Positions 1-7,935 of a DNA stretch of 34,737 nucleotides are shown here, piece after piece (within the stretch, counting starts at the first letter, position 1; each line of letters opens with the position of its first letter). The notes beneath the pieces were generated by a model. The model saw only the letters and a program-made list of their open reading frames with translations, had not been told where the DNA came from and ran no database searches. This stretch comes from Acholeplasmataceae bacterium UBA6190. GTDB lineage: Bacteria > Bacillota_I > Bacilli_A > Acholeplasmatales > Acholeplasmataceae. Made by a program: the position numbers and the translations under genes. The DNA lies in NCBI GenBank assembly GCA_002422045.1, contig DITG01000028.1, forward strand, positions 1-34,737. The letters run 5' to 3'.

Positions 1-52
1 CAAGTTGAAGCAAAGATCCGTGCTGATGTGTGTTTTTAACCTGATTAAACAT
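1..52 (-). CDS. 5' end of an unidentified gene, cut by the window edge
   Basis: An ATG at 52-50 opens a frame that stays open to the edge, giving 17 residues: MFNQVKNTHQHGSLLQL. A GAGGTG ribosome binding site lies 7 bases upstream and overlaps the stop region of the preceding glycosidase gene, so this looks like the next gene of the same operon. The fragment is too short to identify. It vaguely recalls the start of the DNA-binding domain of ROK-type repressors, but that is only an impression. Confidence 0.5.
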   Translation of the reverse strand, partial: MFNQVKNTHQHGSLLQL

Positions 53-63
53 AGTGATACACC

Positions 64-1143
64 TCATTGGTCTATAAAATGGAGTAACGCCAATCGAATG
101 TCACGATGATCACTTGAACCATTGAAGTGACGATCGAGATAATTTTGTGTGGCAAAAAGCACAATGCCTTCTGAACCTGCATCATACGCTGCTTGGATCG
201 AATCCAGTTCATCTTGAATGGATAAGCCCATAAAACCCGGTGCAAGACCAGCATAGATGGGGATCGTTTGAATCAAAGATCTCATGCGGCTGATTTCTTG
301 GAAAATGGTTTCTTTGCTTTTATAATATGCCATGGGAACGATGAATGATATCCATCCCTGGTCGACCCATCGTTTCCAATCCTGCATTTTTTGCTTCAAT
401 GCATGTTCGGGATTCCCAAAGACAGCAGTCGAAAGTTGAATGTCTGGTATCAAGAATCTGATTTTCCTGATCATCCTGTGAATACGGCTAATCTTATACG
501 TTTTCCATTTTGAAAGAACACAATCATCAAAGTTCATGATTGCCGCAACATTGCCTTGAAATCCATACTTCTTTGAAAATTGTTTGAGTGCGTATGTGGT
601 GTATCCGTTGTCATCAGTCAAATCTCCGACGGATTGATGATAACTGAGCGGATAGCGGATGTAATCCAGATGGAGCGAACCGAGGTCATGATGATTTGCA
701 ATATCACGATAAAGAGATAAGATGTATTTCTGGACTTTAGGATGTGCAGGATCAAGAAAGACATAATTGACTTCGTTTTTTTGAAAGATTGAGCCATCAC
801 GATTGCGTAAAAGATAAGACTCATATAAATCGATTTTCGGAATATCTTGAAGGGTTTGATACCGACCGATGAAAAAATTCTCAACCCATGCATGAATGGT
901 CATGCCATACATTTTTCCTGTTTCTATGAAAGCCAGCAGCAAATCGCTCCCATATCTGCCATAATGGCCGACAAAATCGTGCTTGCTGATTATCGAATTC
1001 ACAGAATCAAAGATCAGTCTGCCATTGAAAAAAGTTTCTACATAGAGATCCGTCACATGGATCGACGCCAAAGACTCCAATGTCTGATGGACTTCATCCA
1101 GTGTTGATTCAAATGGCCGATGCCACATGCCAAACATTGTCAT
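64..1143 (-). CDS. Cytoplasmic GHL10/DUF187-type glycosidase
   Basis: The 359-residue protein is a glycosyl-hydrolase-like TIM barrel of the GHL10 (DUF187, YngK-like) family. It starts directly at the domain with GMWHRPFES (residues 5-13). Family-like motifs follow: YVETFFNGRL (34-43), HAWVENFF (84-91), VNYVFLDPAHP (125-135) and HLDYIRYP (158-165), whose Asp is a candidate catalytic residue. There is no signal peptide, so it should act in the cytoplasm, probably on imported oligosaccharides. GAGG lies about 9 bases before the ATG, inside the end of the upstream gene, and only 3 bases separate the two genes. It closely resembles the catalytic domain of the secreted protein encoded at 1147-3609. 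Family assignment is fairly sure; the substrate is unknown. Confidence 0.8.
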   Translation of the reverse strand: MTMFGMWHRPFESTLDEVHQTLESLASIHVTDLYVETFFNGRLIFDSVNSIISKHDFVGHYGRYGSDLLLAFIETGKMYGMTIHAWVENFFIGRYQTLQDIPKIDLYESYLLRNRDGSIFQKNEVNYVFLDPAHPKVQKYILSLYRDIANHHDLGSLHLDYIRYPLSYHQSVGDLTDDNGYTTYALKQFSKKYGFQGNVAAIMNFDDCVLSKWKTYKISRIHRMIRKIRFLIPDIQLSTAVFGNPEHALKQKMQDWKRWVDQGWISFIVPMAYYKSKETIFQEISRMRSLIQTIPIYAGLAPGFMGLSIQDELDSIQAAYDAGSEGIVLFATQNYLDRHFNGSSDHRDIRLALLHFIDQ

Positions 1144-1146
1144 GGC

Positions 1147-3609
1147 TTAGTCCTCGTTTTTCGTTTCCCGGTAGTATAAAAAGCTCTTAATGACTTCATC
1201 TCTGAATGCGATGATTTCAAGTTCAACAGCCGTTTTAACCTTAGGTACGATGTAGACAACGACCGTAGAAACCGATGAATCCAGAATGGCAAATCCGTTT
1301 CCGAGTGCTTGAACTGTGATTTGATATGAACCAGGTGCAAGCTTAAATGGGGCAATATTCATAGAGGTTGTTGTGATGGTAAAGTCAGAAAAATCAATCA
1401 CAATGCGATATGCGGTTGCATTGGGGACCGCATCAAACAAGATCACCTGATTCTCAACCCTGAGGTTTTGTGGCGTTTGCAGAGTCAAACTTTCGACTTC
1501 ATGCAAAAGAGGATTTGAAAGGGGTGAAGTCAAATAGAAAAAACCATCTCCGATCGCACGCACTTTGAATTGATACTCTCCCGGGAACAACTGAGACAAC
1601 GGATAACTGGTTCCTGAAACTTGGAAAACCTTATCGGTTCCTCCTTGTGTCTGCACGAGTTCATAACGAAGTGCATGAGGAACGGCGTCCCAGACAATCT
1701 GATTGTTTTGAATTCTGAGATTTAGAGGTTGTGAAAGAATTACAGGATCGGTCATGGTATCCGGATCGGGATTGACTGTGATATCAATGGTCACATCCAA
1801 AATCAGTCGACGATGCTTGAGTTCAAGGACTTTGACAAGAAAATTACGGTCTTCTGCAAGACGGTCTCGTGCAGCTCCGCTGGCATAGGTTGATGGGGTG
1901 AGCGCCTTGAGTTCATTGATAACCAATAGCAATTCTGCTGCTGTTGAAACAGGCATCGCTTGAATGCGATTCAATTCCGTCGAAAGCAGATTGAGATTTG
2001 ACTGTGTCATTCCACTTCTTGGAACGAAGATTCGATTGGCCTTGTCAATCGTATAACTGAGTTGTGTTGCAATCACTAAGGCTGGATCATCGTGAGGATT
2101 GACAGATGCTTTGCGGTAGACGCCATCCGTCAGCACTTGCTGAACTTCAAGCGCGTAAGATTTCTGATTGAGTGCATAGTCGTTTCTGGAGAACATATAA
2201 AACTGTGATGCAAAAAACACAGTGCCTTGAGCGTTGCTATACAGTGCAGCCTGGACTTGTGTCGTATTGAGATATTCGTTATAGCCCATATAGGTTGGCG
2301 CTAATCCTGCATAACTGAATGCGTTGTTTCCGACAAGATCGGTCAGTCTTTGTGTTTCACTGGCGACTGTTGAAGAAGACTGATAATAACTCATCGGTGT
2401 GATGATTTCGATCAAGCCCAAGTTCGCCCATGATGCCCAATCTTGAGCTTTTTCAGTAATCGCACTGGTGACATTGCCAAAGATGGCAGTGGATAGTCCG
2501 ACATCAGGATTGACATTTTTGACTGTATAATAGACACCTTTGACAAAATCAGTGATGACACTGACTTTATAACTTCTCCATTCTGAAGCAACTGTAGTGC
2601 TGGTCACCACCAAGTTTCTCAAATCGCCTTGACGGTTGTAAAGCATCTTGAATTCAGCTTCTGCAAAATCACTGTAACCAGTATCTTTGTTGTTGACAGG
2701 ATTGGTTGATGTGGTGTCTTTGGCAACCGGATAACGGATATAATCCAGATGTAGACTGCCTACATCGGCAATCGTGACAATCTCAGCATAGATGTCTTTC
2801 AAATAGCGTCTCACTTCGGGATTTGCCGGATCCATGAACAAATAGTTGACTTCTGTCCGTTGGGGAATCGAATAATCGTAATTGTATGATGCCCATTCGG
2901 GTTTGTTTGCCAAAATCGGAGAATCGGTATAAGATGTGCCATATCCGACAAAGAAGTTTTCGACCCAAGCATGCACTTCAATACCGTATTTCTTGCCTTC
3001 TTCGACAAATGCCAGCAAGAGATTGTTACCGTATTCGCCATAGCCTTCACCCAATGTGAAACTATGCTGATAAGTTCCCGGTACTGAGGATCTGTAAATC
3101 AATCTGCCTAGCCAGAAAGTCTCGACATAGAGCATATTGATGTTCATGTCTTTCATTTCCTGAAGTGTTGTTCTCACTTGAGTCAGATTGGATTCGAAAG
3201 GACGATGCCACATGCCACGACCGTCAACCACTCTGGATTCTATTGCTTGTCCATAAATGGAAAACAACTCTTCATAGAGGTTGTAGTAGGTTTGAAAATT
3301 TTGTGTGAACATGGTCGTTGTGACCCCATTCATTTGCGTTTCGATTGCCTGAACTCGAGAAATAAGTTGATCATAATCAATATCATACATCTTTGTGTTG
3401 GCAGTATTGACAAAACTTTTGACTTGAAATAGGTAACTGTTCAGTTGTGTCAATGTCAATGTTGAATTGGTCTTGTTCGATCCTGGTCTCACCTGCAAAA
3501 ATCCTGTTGCTGTCTGTGTTTGCGAACTGACTGGTTCATAGGAATAAGTGATGGAAACGATGGACAAAGCCATCATGAGGATGAGCAAGCTTAACGTTAT
3601 TTTTCTCAT
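1147..3609 (-). CDS. Secreted GHL10/DUF187 glycosidase with C-terminal FnIII-like domains
   Basis: This is an 820-residue protein. Residues 1-23 form a signal peptide without a lipobox cysteine, so it should be released or held by its domains. A helical segment (about 45-125) precedes the GHL10 catalytic domain (about 129-480), which has GMWHRPFES (132-140), HAWVENFF (213-220), VNYLFMDPANP and HLDYIRYP (287-294), all shared with the cytoplasmic paralogue just downstream. A helical spacer (about 510-615) is followed by two fibronectin-III-like beta domains (about 625-720 and 725-800); both contain a 'VWDAVPHA / LFDAVPNA' motif typical of such repeats. The likely role is extracellular cleavage of the glycan that the operon imports. 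The ribosome binding site is weak (GAAGGGAA, distant), suggesting coupling to the SGNH gene, which ends 7 bases before. Confidence 0.8.
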   Translation of the reverse strand: MRKITLSLLILMMALSIVSITYSYEPVSSQTQTATGFLQVRPGSNKTNSTLTLTQLNSYLFQVKSFVNTANTKMYDIDYDQLISRVQAIETQMNGVTTTMFTQNFQTYYNLYEELFSIYGQAIESRVVDGRGMWHRPFESNLTQVRTTLQEMKDMNINMLYVETFWLGRLIYRSSVPGTYQHSFTLGEGYGEYGNNLLLAFVEEGKKYGIEVHAWVENFFVGYGTSYTDSPILANKPEWASYNYDYSIPQRTEVNYLFMDPANPEVRRYLKDIYAEIVTIADVGSLHLDYIRYPVAKDTTSTNPVNNKDTGYSDFAEAEFKMLYNRQGDLRNLVVTSTTVASEWRSYKVSVITDFVKGVYYTVKNVNPDVGLSTAIFGNVTSAITEKAQDWASWANLGLIEIITPMSYYQSSSTVASETQRLTDLVGNNAFSYAGLAPTYMGYNEYLNTTQVQAALYSNAQGTVFFASQFYMFSRNDYALNQKSYALEVQQVLTDGVYRKASVNPHDDPALVIATQLSYTIDKANRIFVPRSGMTQSNLNLLSTELNRIQAMPVSTAAELLLVINELKALTPSTYASGAARDRLAEDRNFLVKVLELKHRRLILDVTIDITVNPDPDTMTDPVILSQPLNLRIQNNQIVWDAVPHALRYELVQTQGGTDKVFQVSGTSYPLSQLFPGEYQFKVRAIGDGFFYLTSPLSNPLLHEVESLTLQTPQNLRVENQVILFDAVPNATAYRIVIDFSDFTITTTSMNIAPFKLAPGSYQITVQALGNGFAILDSSVSTVVVYIVPKVKTAVELEIIAFRDEVIKSFLYYRETKNED

Positions 3610-3616
3610 GGTTTGA

Positions 3617-4243
3617 TCAATTCCCTTCGTTGTTTGTCCATATTTTCAAATATGGTATTAGATATTCAACCACTTGACTGAAGCCAAGATCGTTGAGGTG
3701 AATGCCATCTACTGTCATGTTTTCAAGATAGTTTGGAAAATAAGTTGTGCCATCGAGATGGTATAAATGTTGATCCTGTCGCAATTGTATAGTTTTTTTG
3801 TAGAACGCTTGATGCGTGATTCTGCGTTTTAAAATCTCAATATCGAAGCGCTCAAGTTCTGATGGTATTCGACCCAACATGATGATGGGTATCATCGGAT
3901 AGTTTCGTCGAATACAGTCTATGATCGGATTCAAGGTGGGCATCAAACACCCTACTGCGCCGCTATTGGCTTCATAGTCAATGATGAATGCGTCGATGTT
4001 TTGAATAGATACAATCATTTCAATCATCTCTTGTTCACCCAAACCATTGCCTGAAAACCCAAAATTAAGAAATTCAGCGTTGAGAGCTCTGGACAACAAG
4101 GACGAAAGCGATAACCCAGGTCTGGATGCACAGGCTCCTTGTGTGATAGAAGTGCCATAAATGACTATTTTTTTTTTGGAGTGCCAATGGTTTAGACCCA
4201 AAAAAAGCGTCTTGGATCTGAACCATGAATCGATTGATTCCAT
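3617..4243 (-). CDS. C-terminal catalytic fragment of the split SGNH esterase
   Basis: This frame is open from an ATG at 4243 (208 residues) and contains all SGNH blocks. Its first 30 or so residues (up to SKKK) are out-of-frame translation of the N-domain region, and no ribosome binding site precedes the ATG. It is therefore unlikely to be a separate gene with its own start. Confidence 0.5.
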   Translation of the reverse strand: MESIDSWFRSKTLFLGLNHWHSKKKIVIYGTSITQGACASRPGLSLSSLLSRALNAEFLNFGFSGNGLGEQEMIEMIVSIQNIDAFIIDYEANSGAVGCLMPTLNPIIDCIRRNYPMIPIIMLGRIPSELERFDIEILKRRITHQAFYKKTIQLRQDQHLYHLDGTTYFPNYLENMTVDGIHLNDLGFSQVVEYLIPYLKIWTNNEGN

Positions 4244-4643
4244 TATAAAGTGGAAAATAAAGAATGATGTGCCTCAGTTTTCGTTCGTTGAAAGAAACAG
4301 TATGCTGATAATCACTTTTTCCTGTTTCTGGTCCAAATGACTGATAGAACTGTTGATGTTTCCCAAAACCTAGATAAAGATCAAATCCTGACTCTGCCAA
4401 CATCGTCATGTGTCTCATCACAGAAGGTCTCATCAAAGAAACATCAAATGTCAGTTCAATAGCGTCCGTTTCAAAAGAGCATATGATCCCTGACGTATGT
4501 CTACCCAACTGAACCACATTGGGATTGACTTGATGGATGACTTTCAAAAATTCATGTTTCAGCCTACTCAATTCAGGTTTTATATGTCCTTCGAATCCAT
4601 AATACAAGACACGTTCGTCAGAAAGCAAATCAATAAGTTCCAT
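4074..4643 (-). CDS. N-terminal fragment of the split SGNH esterase
   Basis: As read, translation from the ATG at 4643 gives 189 residues. The first 155 or so match the GxDLY N-domain; the rest, after the A10 run, is out-of-frame sequence ending at 4074. The start overlaps the end of nanE by 14 bases and has no good ribosome binding site, which fits reinitiation after NanE. Confidence 0.5.
   Translation of the reverse strand: MELIDLLSDERVLYYGFEGHIKPELSRLKHEFLKVIHQVNPNVVQLGRHTSGIICSFETDAIELTFDVSLMRPSVMRHMTMLAESGFDLYLGFGKHQQFYQSFGPETGKSDYQHTVSFNERKLRHIILYFPLYNGINRFMVQIQDAFFGSKPLALQKKNSHLWHFYHTRSLCIQTWVIAFVLVVQSSQR
4168..4177 (-). repeat. A10 homopolymer at the frameshift site
   Basis: Ten consecutive T on the plus strand (ten A in the coding strand) sit exactly where the two halves of the SGNH gene change frame. 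Loss of one A restores the frame. A second run of seven (4200-4206) lies 22 bases upstream in the gene and could also compensate, but A10 is the more slippery. Runs of this kind cause polymerase slippage and replication errors. Confidence 0.85.
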
Positions 4644-5310
4644 ATTTTTCGAAAATGTTAACGAATTTTTTCGTAATCATTTGTGGTCTTGTGATTGCGG
4701 AACCAATCACAACAGCATAAGGTTTCATGGCTAAAATTCTTTCGAGATGCCATACTTCGGAGATTCTGCCCTCTGCGATGACAGGAATTTTGAGTGAATG
4801 AATGCAATTTTCAATCAGTTTGAAGTCCGGATCTTCTTGCTGAGGTGAATAAGGCGTATATCCCGATAACGTTGTTGAGACACAATCAAACCCTAACTGC
4901 TCTGCATAAAGTGCTTCTTCGAGTGTAGAAATATCTGCCATGGCCAGTCGTTGATGTTGGTGGATGAATGTGATCAATTCGTGCAATGTTTCTCCATTGG
5001 GGCGTTTACGTTGAGTCGAATCCAGTGCAATCATGTCACAACCAGAATCGATCAGTGATAAAACCTCTTTTTTGGTCGGTGTGATGAAAACATCACTGTC
5101 ATGATAGTTTTTCTTGACTAGCCCGATGATCGGCAAATCGACTTCTTTCTTGATGGCAATAATATCTTCTTTGCTATTGGAGCGTATCGCAACGGCTCCA
5201 CCTTGTTTGGCGGCAAGTGCCATTTTTGCCATGATGAAAGGGTGATGTAGAGGCTCATCCTCTAAAGCCTGCACTGATACTATAAGTTTTCCTTTGATTT
5301 TGTTTAGCAT
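4630..5310 (-). CDS. nanE: N-acetylmannosamine-6-phosphate 2-epimerase (NanE)
   Basis: The 226-residue TIM-barrel enzyme converts ManNAc-6-P to GlcNAc-6-P in the cytoplasm, feeding amino-sugar catabolism. Family motifs are clear and in order: VQALEDEPLHHP near the start, GGAVAIRSNS, PIIGLVKK, FITPT, DMIALDST, RPNGE, ADISTLEEA, GFDCVSTTLSGYT, PVIAEGRI and VVIGSAITRP. Length is normal for the family. An AGGAG site lies 8 bases before the ATG, 12 bases after the upstream lipoprotein stop, and the TGA stop overlaps the next gene by 14 bases. No sialic acid lyase (NanA) is in the window, so the substrate may reach the cell as ManNAc or be made elsewhere. This is the surest functional anchor of the operon. 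Confidence 0.96.
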   Translation of the reverse strand: MLNKIKGKLIVSVQALEDEPLHHPFIMAKMALAAKQGGAVAIRSNSKEDIIAIKKEVDLPIIGLVKKNYHDSDVFITPTKKEVLSLIDSGCDMIALDSTQRKRPNGETLHELITFIHQHQRLAMADISTLEEALYAEQLGFDCVSTTLSGYTPYSPQQEDPDFKLIENCIHSLKIPVIAEGRISEVWHLERILAMKPYAVVIGSAITRPQMITKKFVNIFEKYGTY

Positions 5311-5322
5311 GGTCGTTGCTCC

Positions 5323-7935
5323 TTATCGCAAATTGCCGTAATAGGCTTGATATGATTTCGCATAGTCAAGAAATTCATTGGCGTGAACCACTTCGTAGAC
5401 GCCGGGATAATTCAGGTTGAGCATCAACTGAATATGGTAGAAATCGGTGGGTGAAAGGCTGATGACGCCTCCAACACCAGGTTCTGTCCTGTATTGCGCA
5501 TCGCCATATTCATCGGTACCGACAAATCCATAATACGCTAAAATGAAACGATTGGGATCAGAGATGATTCGATTGTAAATGGCATTTGCCATACTGTATT
5601 TGGTTCCTGTGAGATTTGTAAACGTTGTACTGATAGCATCGTCTGAAAACAATCCAAAACCGCCAGAGGAGTACATGAAATCGTGGTCGTAGAGATCAAT
5701 GATTTTTAAGTCATTGACATAAAGTTTGATGCGTGGATATGGATGGACCAGCGAGGACTGATCAACGGATACTTTGACTTTTCGGCTTGAGGTGTGATAA
5801 TTCAATGAAAACATCGTCTCTTCAATACCAGCAACGATTTTGATCAGTCTGATGTTTCCACCTGAAAAAATAACTTGGTATCCATCACCGTTATCTTGCC
5901 TAAACAATTCAAATCCAATGGTATTGAGTGAATTGGCTAATGTTGTTTCGATGAACCAGTAATCTGAAACCTTGGATTGCACCAAATGTTTCGAATGGAT
6001 AATGTCCATTGCACTGAGACTGACTTCGCTCGTTGAAGATCTTCTGGGATAGAAATTAGTCCACCTGTTATAAACAGGGACTTCGTTCCAGTTTTCTACT
6101 CTGATCGAAGTGTTGCCATCATGGATTCTCGCAAAAGCACCATCGACTTGACTTCTGAAAAGGTATGATCCCAGCACATTTTTTTCAAACAGGTCTGTCG
6201 AGACATATTTGTCGTTGTACATGTCGATGATGTGCTGATCCGCTTTCTGAAGATAATAAGCGTTTGCATCGGCGATGGCGTTACGCGAGATCAAACTCAT
6301 CTGCGAATCGATATCGACAAAGCCGATTGCTGATCCTCCGCCTGAGTAAAAATAGTCTTTTTCGGTTGCAGTGCGCATGAAGTAGTCATAAACGAAAGGA
6401 AATTCTTCGCTCATATCGGCAATCAGTCCCCAATTGATCGGTACTTTGCCGCGATTGGGATCGAGCCAAGCACCGTGTTGAAATGCAACACCGACTTTGA
6501 TAGTATCTGACTCTGATGCGAAAAACGTCACATACTTCTTGTTGGTTTGATAGGTCGACTGATACACTGCCTTTTGGACAAAATGTTCTGTGTCAATGTT
6601 CATTTTCTTCAGTAAGGACAAGTTTCCATTACCCACAACATCGATGATTCCGCCATAGGAAGAAATGAAGTCAAGCGCAGAAGACTCATGATCAACCCAT
6701 CCATAAACATTGAAAAAATCATTTTTTTGATCAAAATATTGATTAATTTGTATGCTGAGCAAATTGTCTCGGGTACTTTGGGTTGCCTTAAGATCGAAGA
6801 ACATCATCTTTTCACTTGCAGCGTAATCCATCACTTCTGAAGTCAGTGACATGTAGGCTTTGGTGTTGAATGCTTCTTTGAATTGAGAAAATACATGTTC
6901 GTAAACGCCATAAGCTTCGGTCACATTGTTTTGGTCAAGATAGGTTGAGATATTGCCCAAAACTGTCTTGTTGTTGACTTGAAATGTCTGGATGATTGGG
7001 AGACCCGTTAGTGAGGCAATCGAATTTTCTAGACCTGAAGGGACAGGCGCATAATCATTGAGTGATGCCATCATCAGTGCAAAATCCGATTCTGCAGAAA
7101 CCCATCCGTTATAACTCTTGAATCGATCCTTGAATGTGATGATCCCTGTGAAATGATCTTTGAATGTGTACATGACTTCTTCTAAACTTGTCAGTTCAAT
7201 CAAGTCATAACCTTGGGATTCGATCAGATCTAGCCAAGTCTGGTCACTGTGCTTGAAGTATGGATTTCCAGTGCTGATGGTGAGTAATCTGGGTTCATCA
7301 CGGTTGATGATTCCTTGCATCGCTCTCAATGCTGTATGATGATCATAACGACCAGCAATCGATCTATACTCAATATAATAGATGGCCACGTCTGGGTTGA
7401 ATGTTCTCAAATCGATCTCAACAGGTTGTGAGAGCGTGGATTCGACTTTACGATTTCTGATGCGCGATAGATGATATTCTTCTGCATTATTATAATGTGC
7501 GTTTCCATCAATCATCGTGCCGACGACCAAATAAATACTTGGAAATGCTGATGTGTAATGAACTTCTCCAGTCATACTTCTGACAGTCAATCCATCATAG
7601 GTTTCACTTTTTAACACATCTGTGATTCGATAGCCAATCCAGGTAGTGATCCTGCCATAAATGTCTTCTATTTCAATGGTTTGCTGATTCAGCAATGACA
7701 AATCATTAGAATCTACTTTTTTTTCGATATCATCCTGTTTGATTTTTAACGTATAAAGAGGTTCAGGGGTAGGATCCGGTGGGACAATCGTCGGATCTGG
7801 TGTCTCTACTGGTTCAGTAGGAATGATGGTCTCTACCGGTTCGGTTGTTATATTCTCTGTTGGTATGGATGAATCCACGCATCCAGAGAAGATCAATAGC
7901 ATGAAAATCAAATAGATTGAGATGTATTTTTTCAT
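5323..7935 (-). CDS. GxGYxYP-like lipoprotein, putative glycoside hydrolase
   Basis: The 870-residue lipoprotein is started at the ATG at 7935 because it begins the signal peptide and overlaps the previous stop as ATGA; a longer reading from 7965 would bury that signal. The lipobox is IFSGC with Cys19, followed by a Thr/Pro-rich linker (20-60). A small beta domain (about 61-165) precedes a region of about 185-590 that looks like the GxGYxYP family (YYIEYR...HHTALRAMQGIINR, VYDYFMRTATEKDYFYSGGG). A concanavalin-like beta sandwich (about 625-775) appears inserted, and the tail (780-870) with ILAYYGFVG and YHIQLMLNL returns to the catalytic-type fold. GxGYxYP proteins are putative glycosidases; the activity here is inferred. 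It sits on the outer face of the membrane. Confidence 0.6.
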   Translation of the reverse strand: MKKYISIYLIFMLLIFSGCVDSSIPTENITTEPVETIIPTEPVETPDPTIVPPDPTPEPLYTLKIKQDDIEKKVDSNDLSLLNQQTIEIEDIYGRITTWIGYRITDVLKSETYDGLTVRSMTGEVHYTSAFPSIYLVVGTMIDGNAHYNNAEEYHLSRIRNRKVESTLSQPVEIDLRTFNPDVAIYYIEYRSIAGRYDHHTALRAMQGIINRDEPRLLTISTGNPYFKHSDQTWLDLIESQGYDLIELTSLEEVMYTFKDHFTGIITFKDRFKSYNGWVSAESDFALMMASLNDYAPVPSGLENSIASLTGLPIIQTFQVNNKTVLGNISTYLDQNNVTEAYGVYEHVFSQFKEAFNTKAYMSLTSEVMDYAASEKMMFFDLKATQSTRDNLLSIQINQYFDQKNDFFNVYGWVDHESSALDFISSYGGIIDVVGNGNLSLLKKMNIDTEHFVQKAVYQSTYQTNKKYVTFFASESDTIKVGVAFQHGAWLDPNRGKVPINWGLIADMSEEFPFVYDYFMRTATEKDYFYSGGGSAIGFVDIDSQMSLISRNAIADANAYYLQKADQHIIDMYNDKYVSTDLFEKNVLGSYLFRSQVDGAFARIHDGNTSIRVENWNEVPVYNRWTNFYPRRSSTSEVSLSAMDIIHSKHLVQSKVSDYWFIETTLANSLNTIGFELFRQDNGDGYQVIFSGGNIRLIKIVAGIEETMFSLNYHTSSRKVKVSVDQSSLVHPYPRIKLYVNDLKIIDLYDHDFMYSSGGFGLFSDDAISTTFTNLTGTKYSMANAIYNRIISDPNRFILAYYGFVGTDEYGDAQYRTEPGVGGVISLSPTDFYHIQLMLNLNYPGVYEVVHANEFLDYAKSYQAYYGNLR

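Larger units (their letters stand above)
3617..4643 (-). pseudogene. SGNH/GDSL esterase with GxDLY N-domain, split by a frameshift
   Basis: Two overlapping frames together make one recognisable protein. The N-terminal frame (4643 down to about 4178) carries the beta-sandwich domain with SGFDLY, the GxDLY signature, and FPLYNGI. The C-terminal frame carries the SGNH hydrolase: YGTSITQG (block I, Thr-Ser in place of Asp-Ser), GFSGNG (block II), DYEAN (block III) and DGIHLND (block V with catalytic Asp-His). The switch falls at a run of ten A on the coding strand (4168-4177). Nine A would give a continuous reading ...LALQKKIVIYGTSITQG and a 341-residue protein, the usual domain order for GDSL_3-type esterases. 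The gene is either truly broken, a phase-variable or slippage gene, or carries a sequencing error. The probable role is deacetylation of an O-acetylated sugar. Confidence 0.75.
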
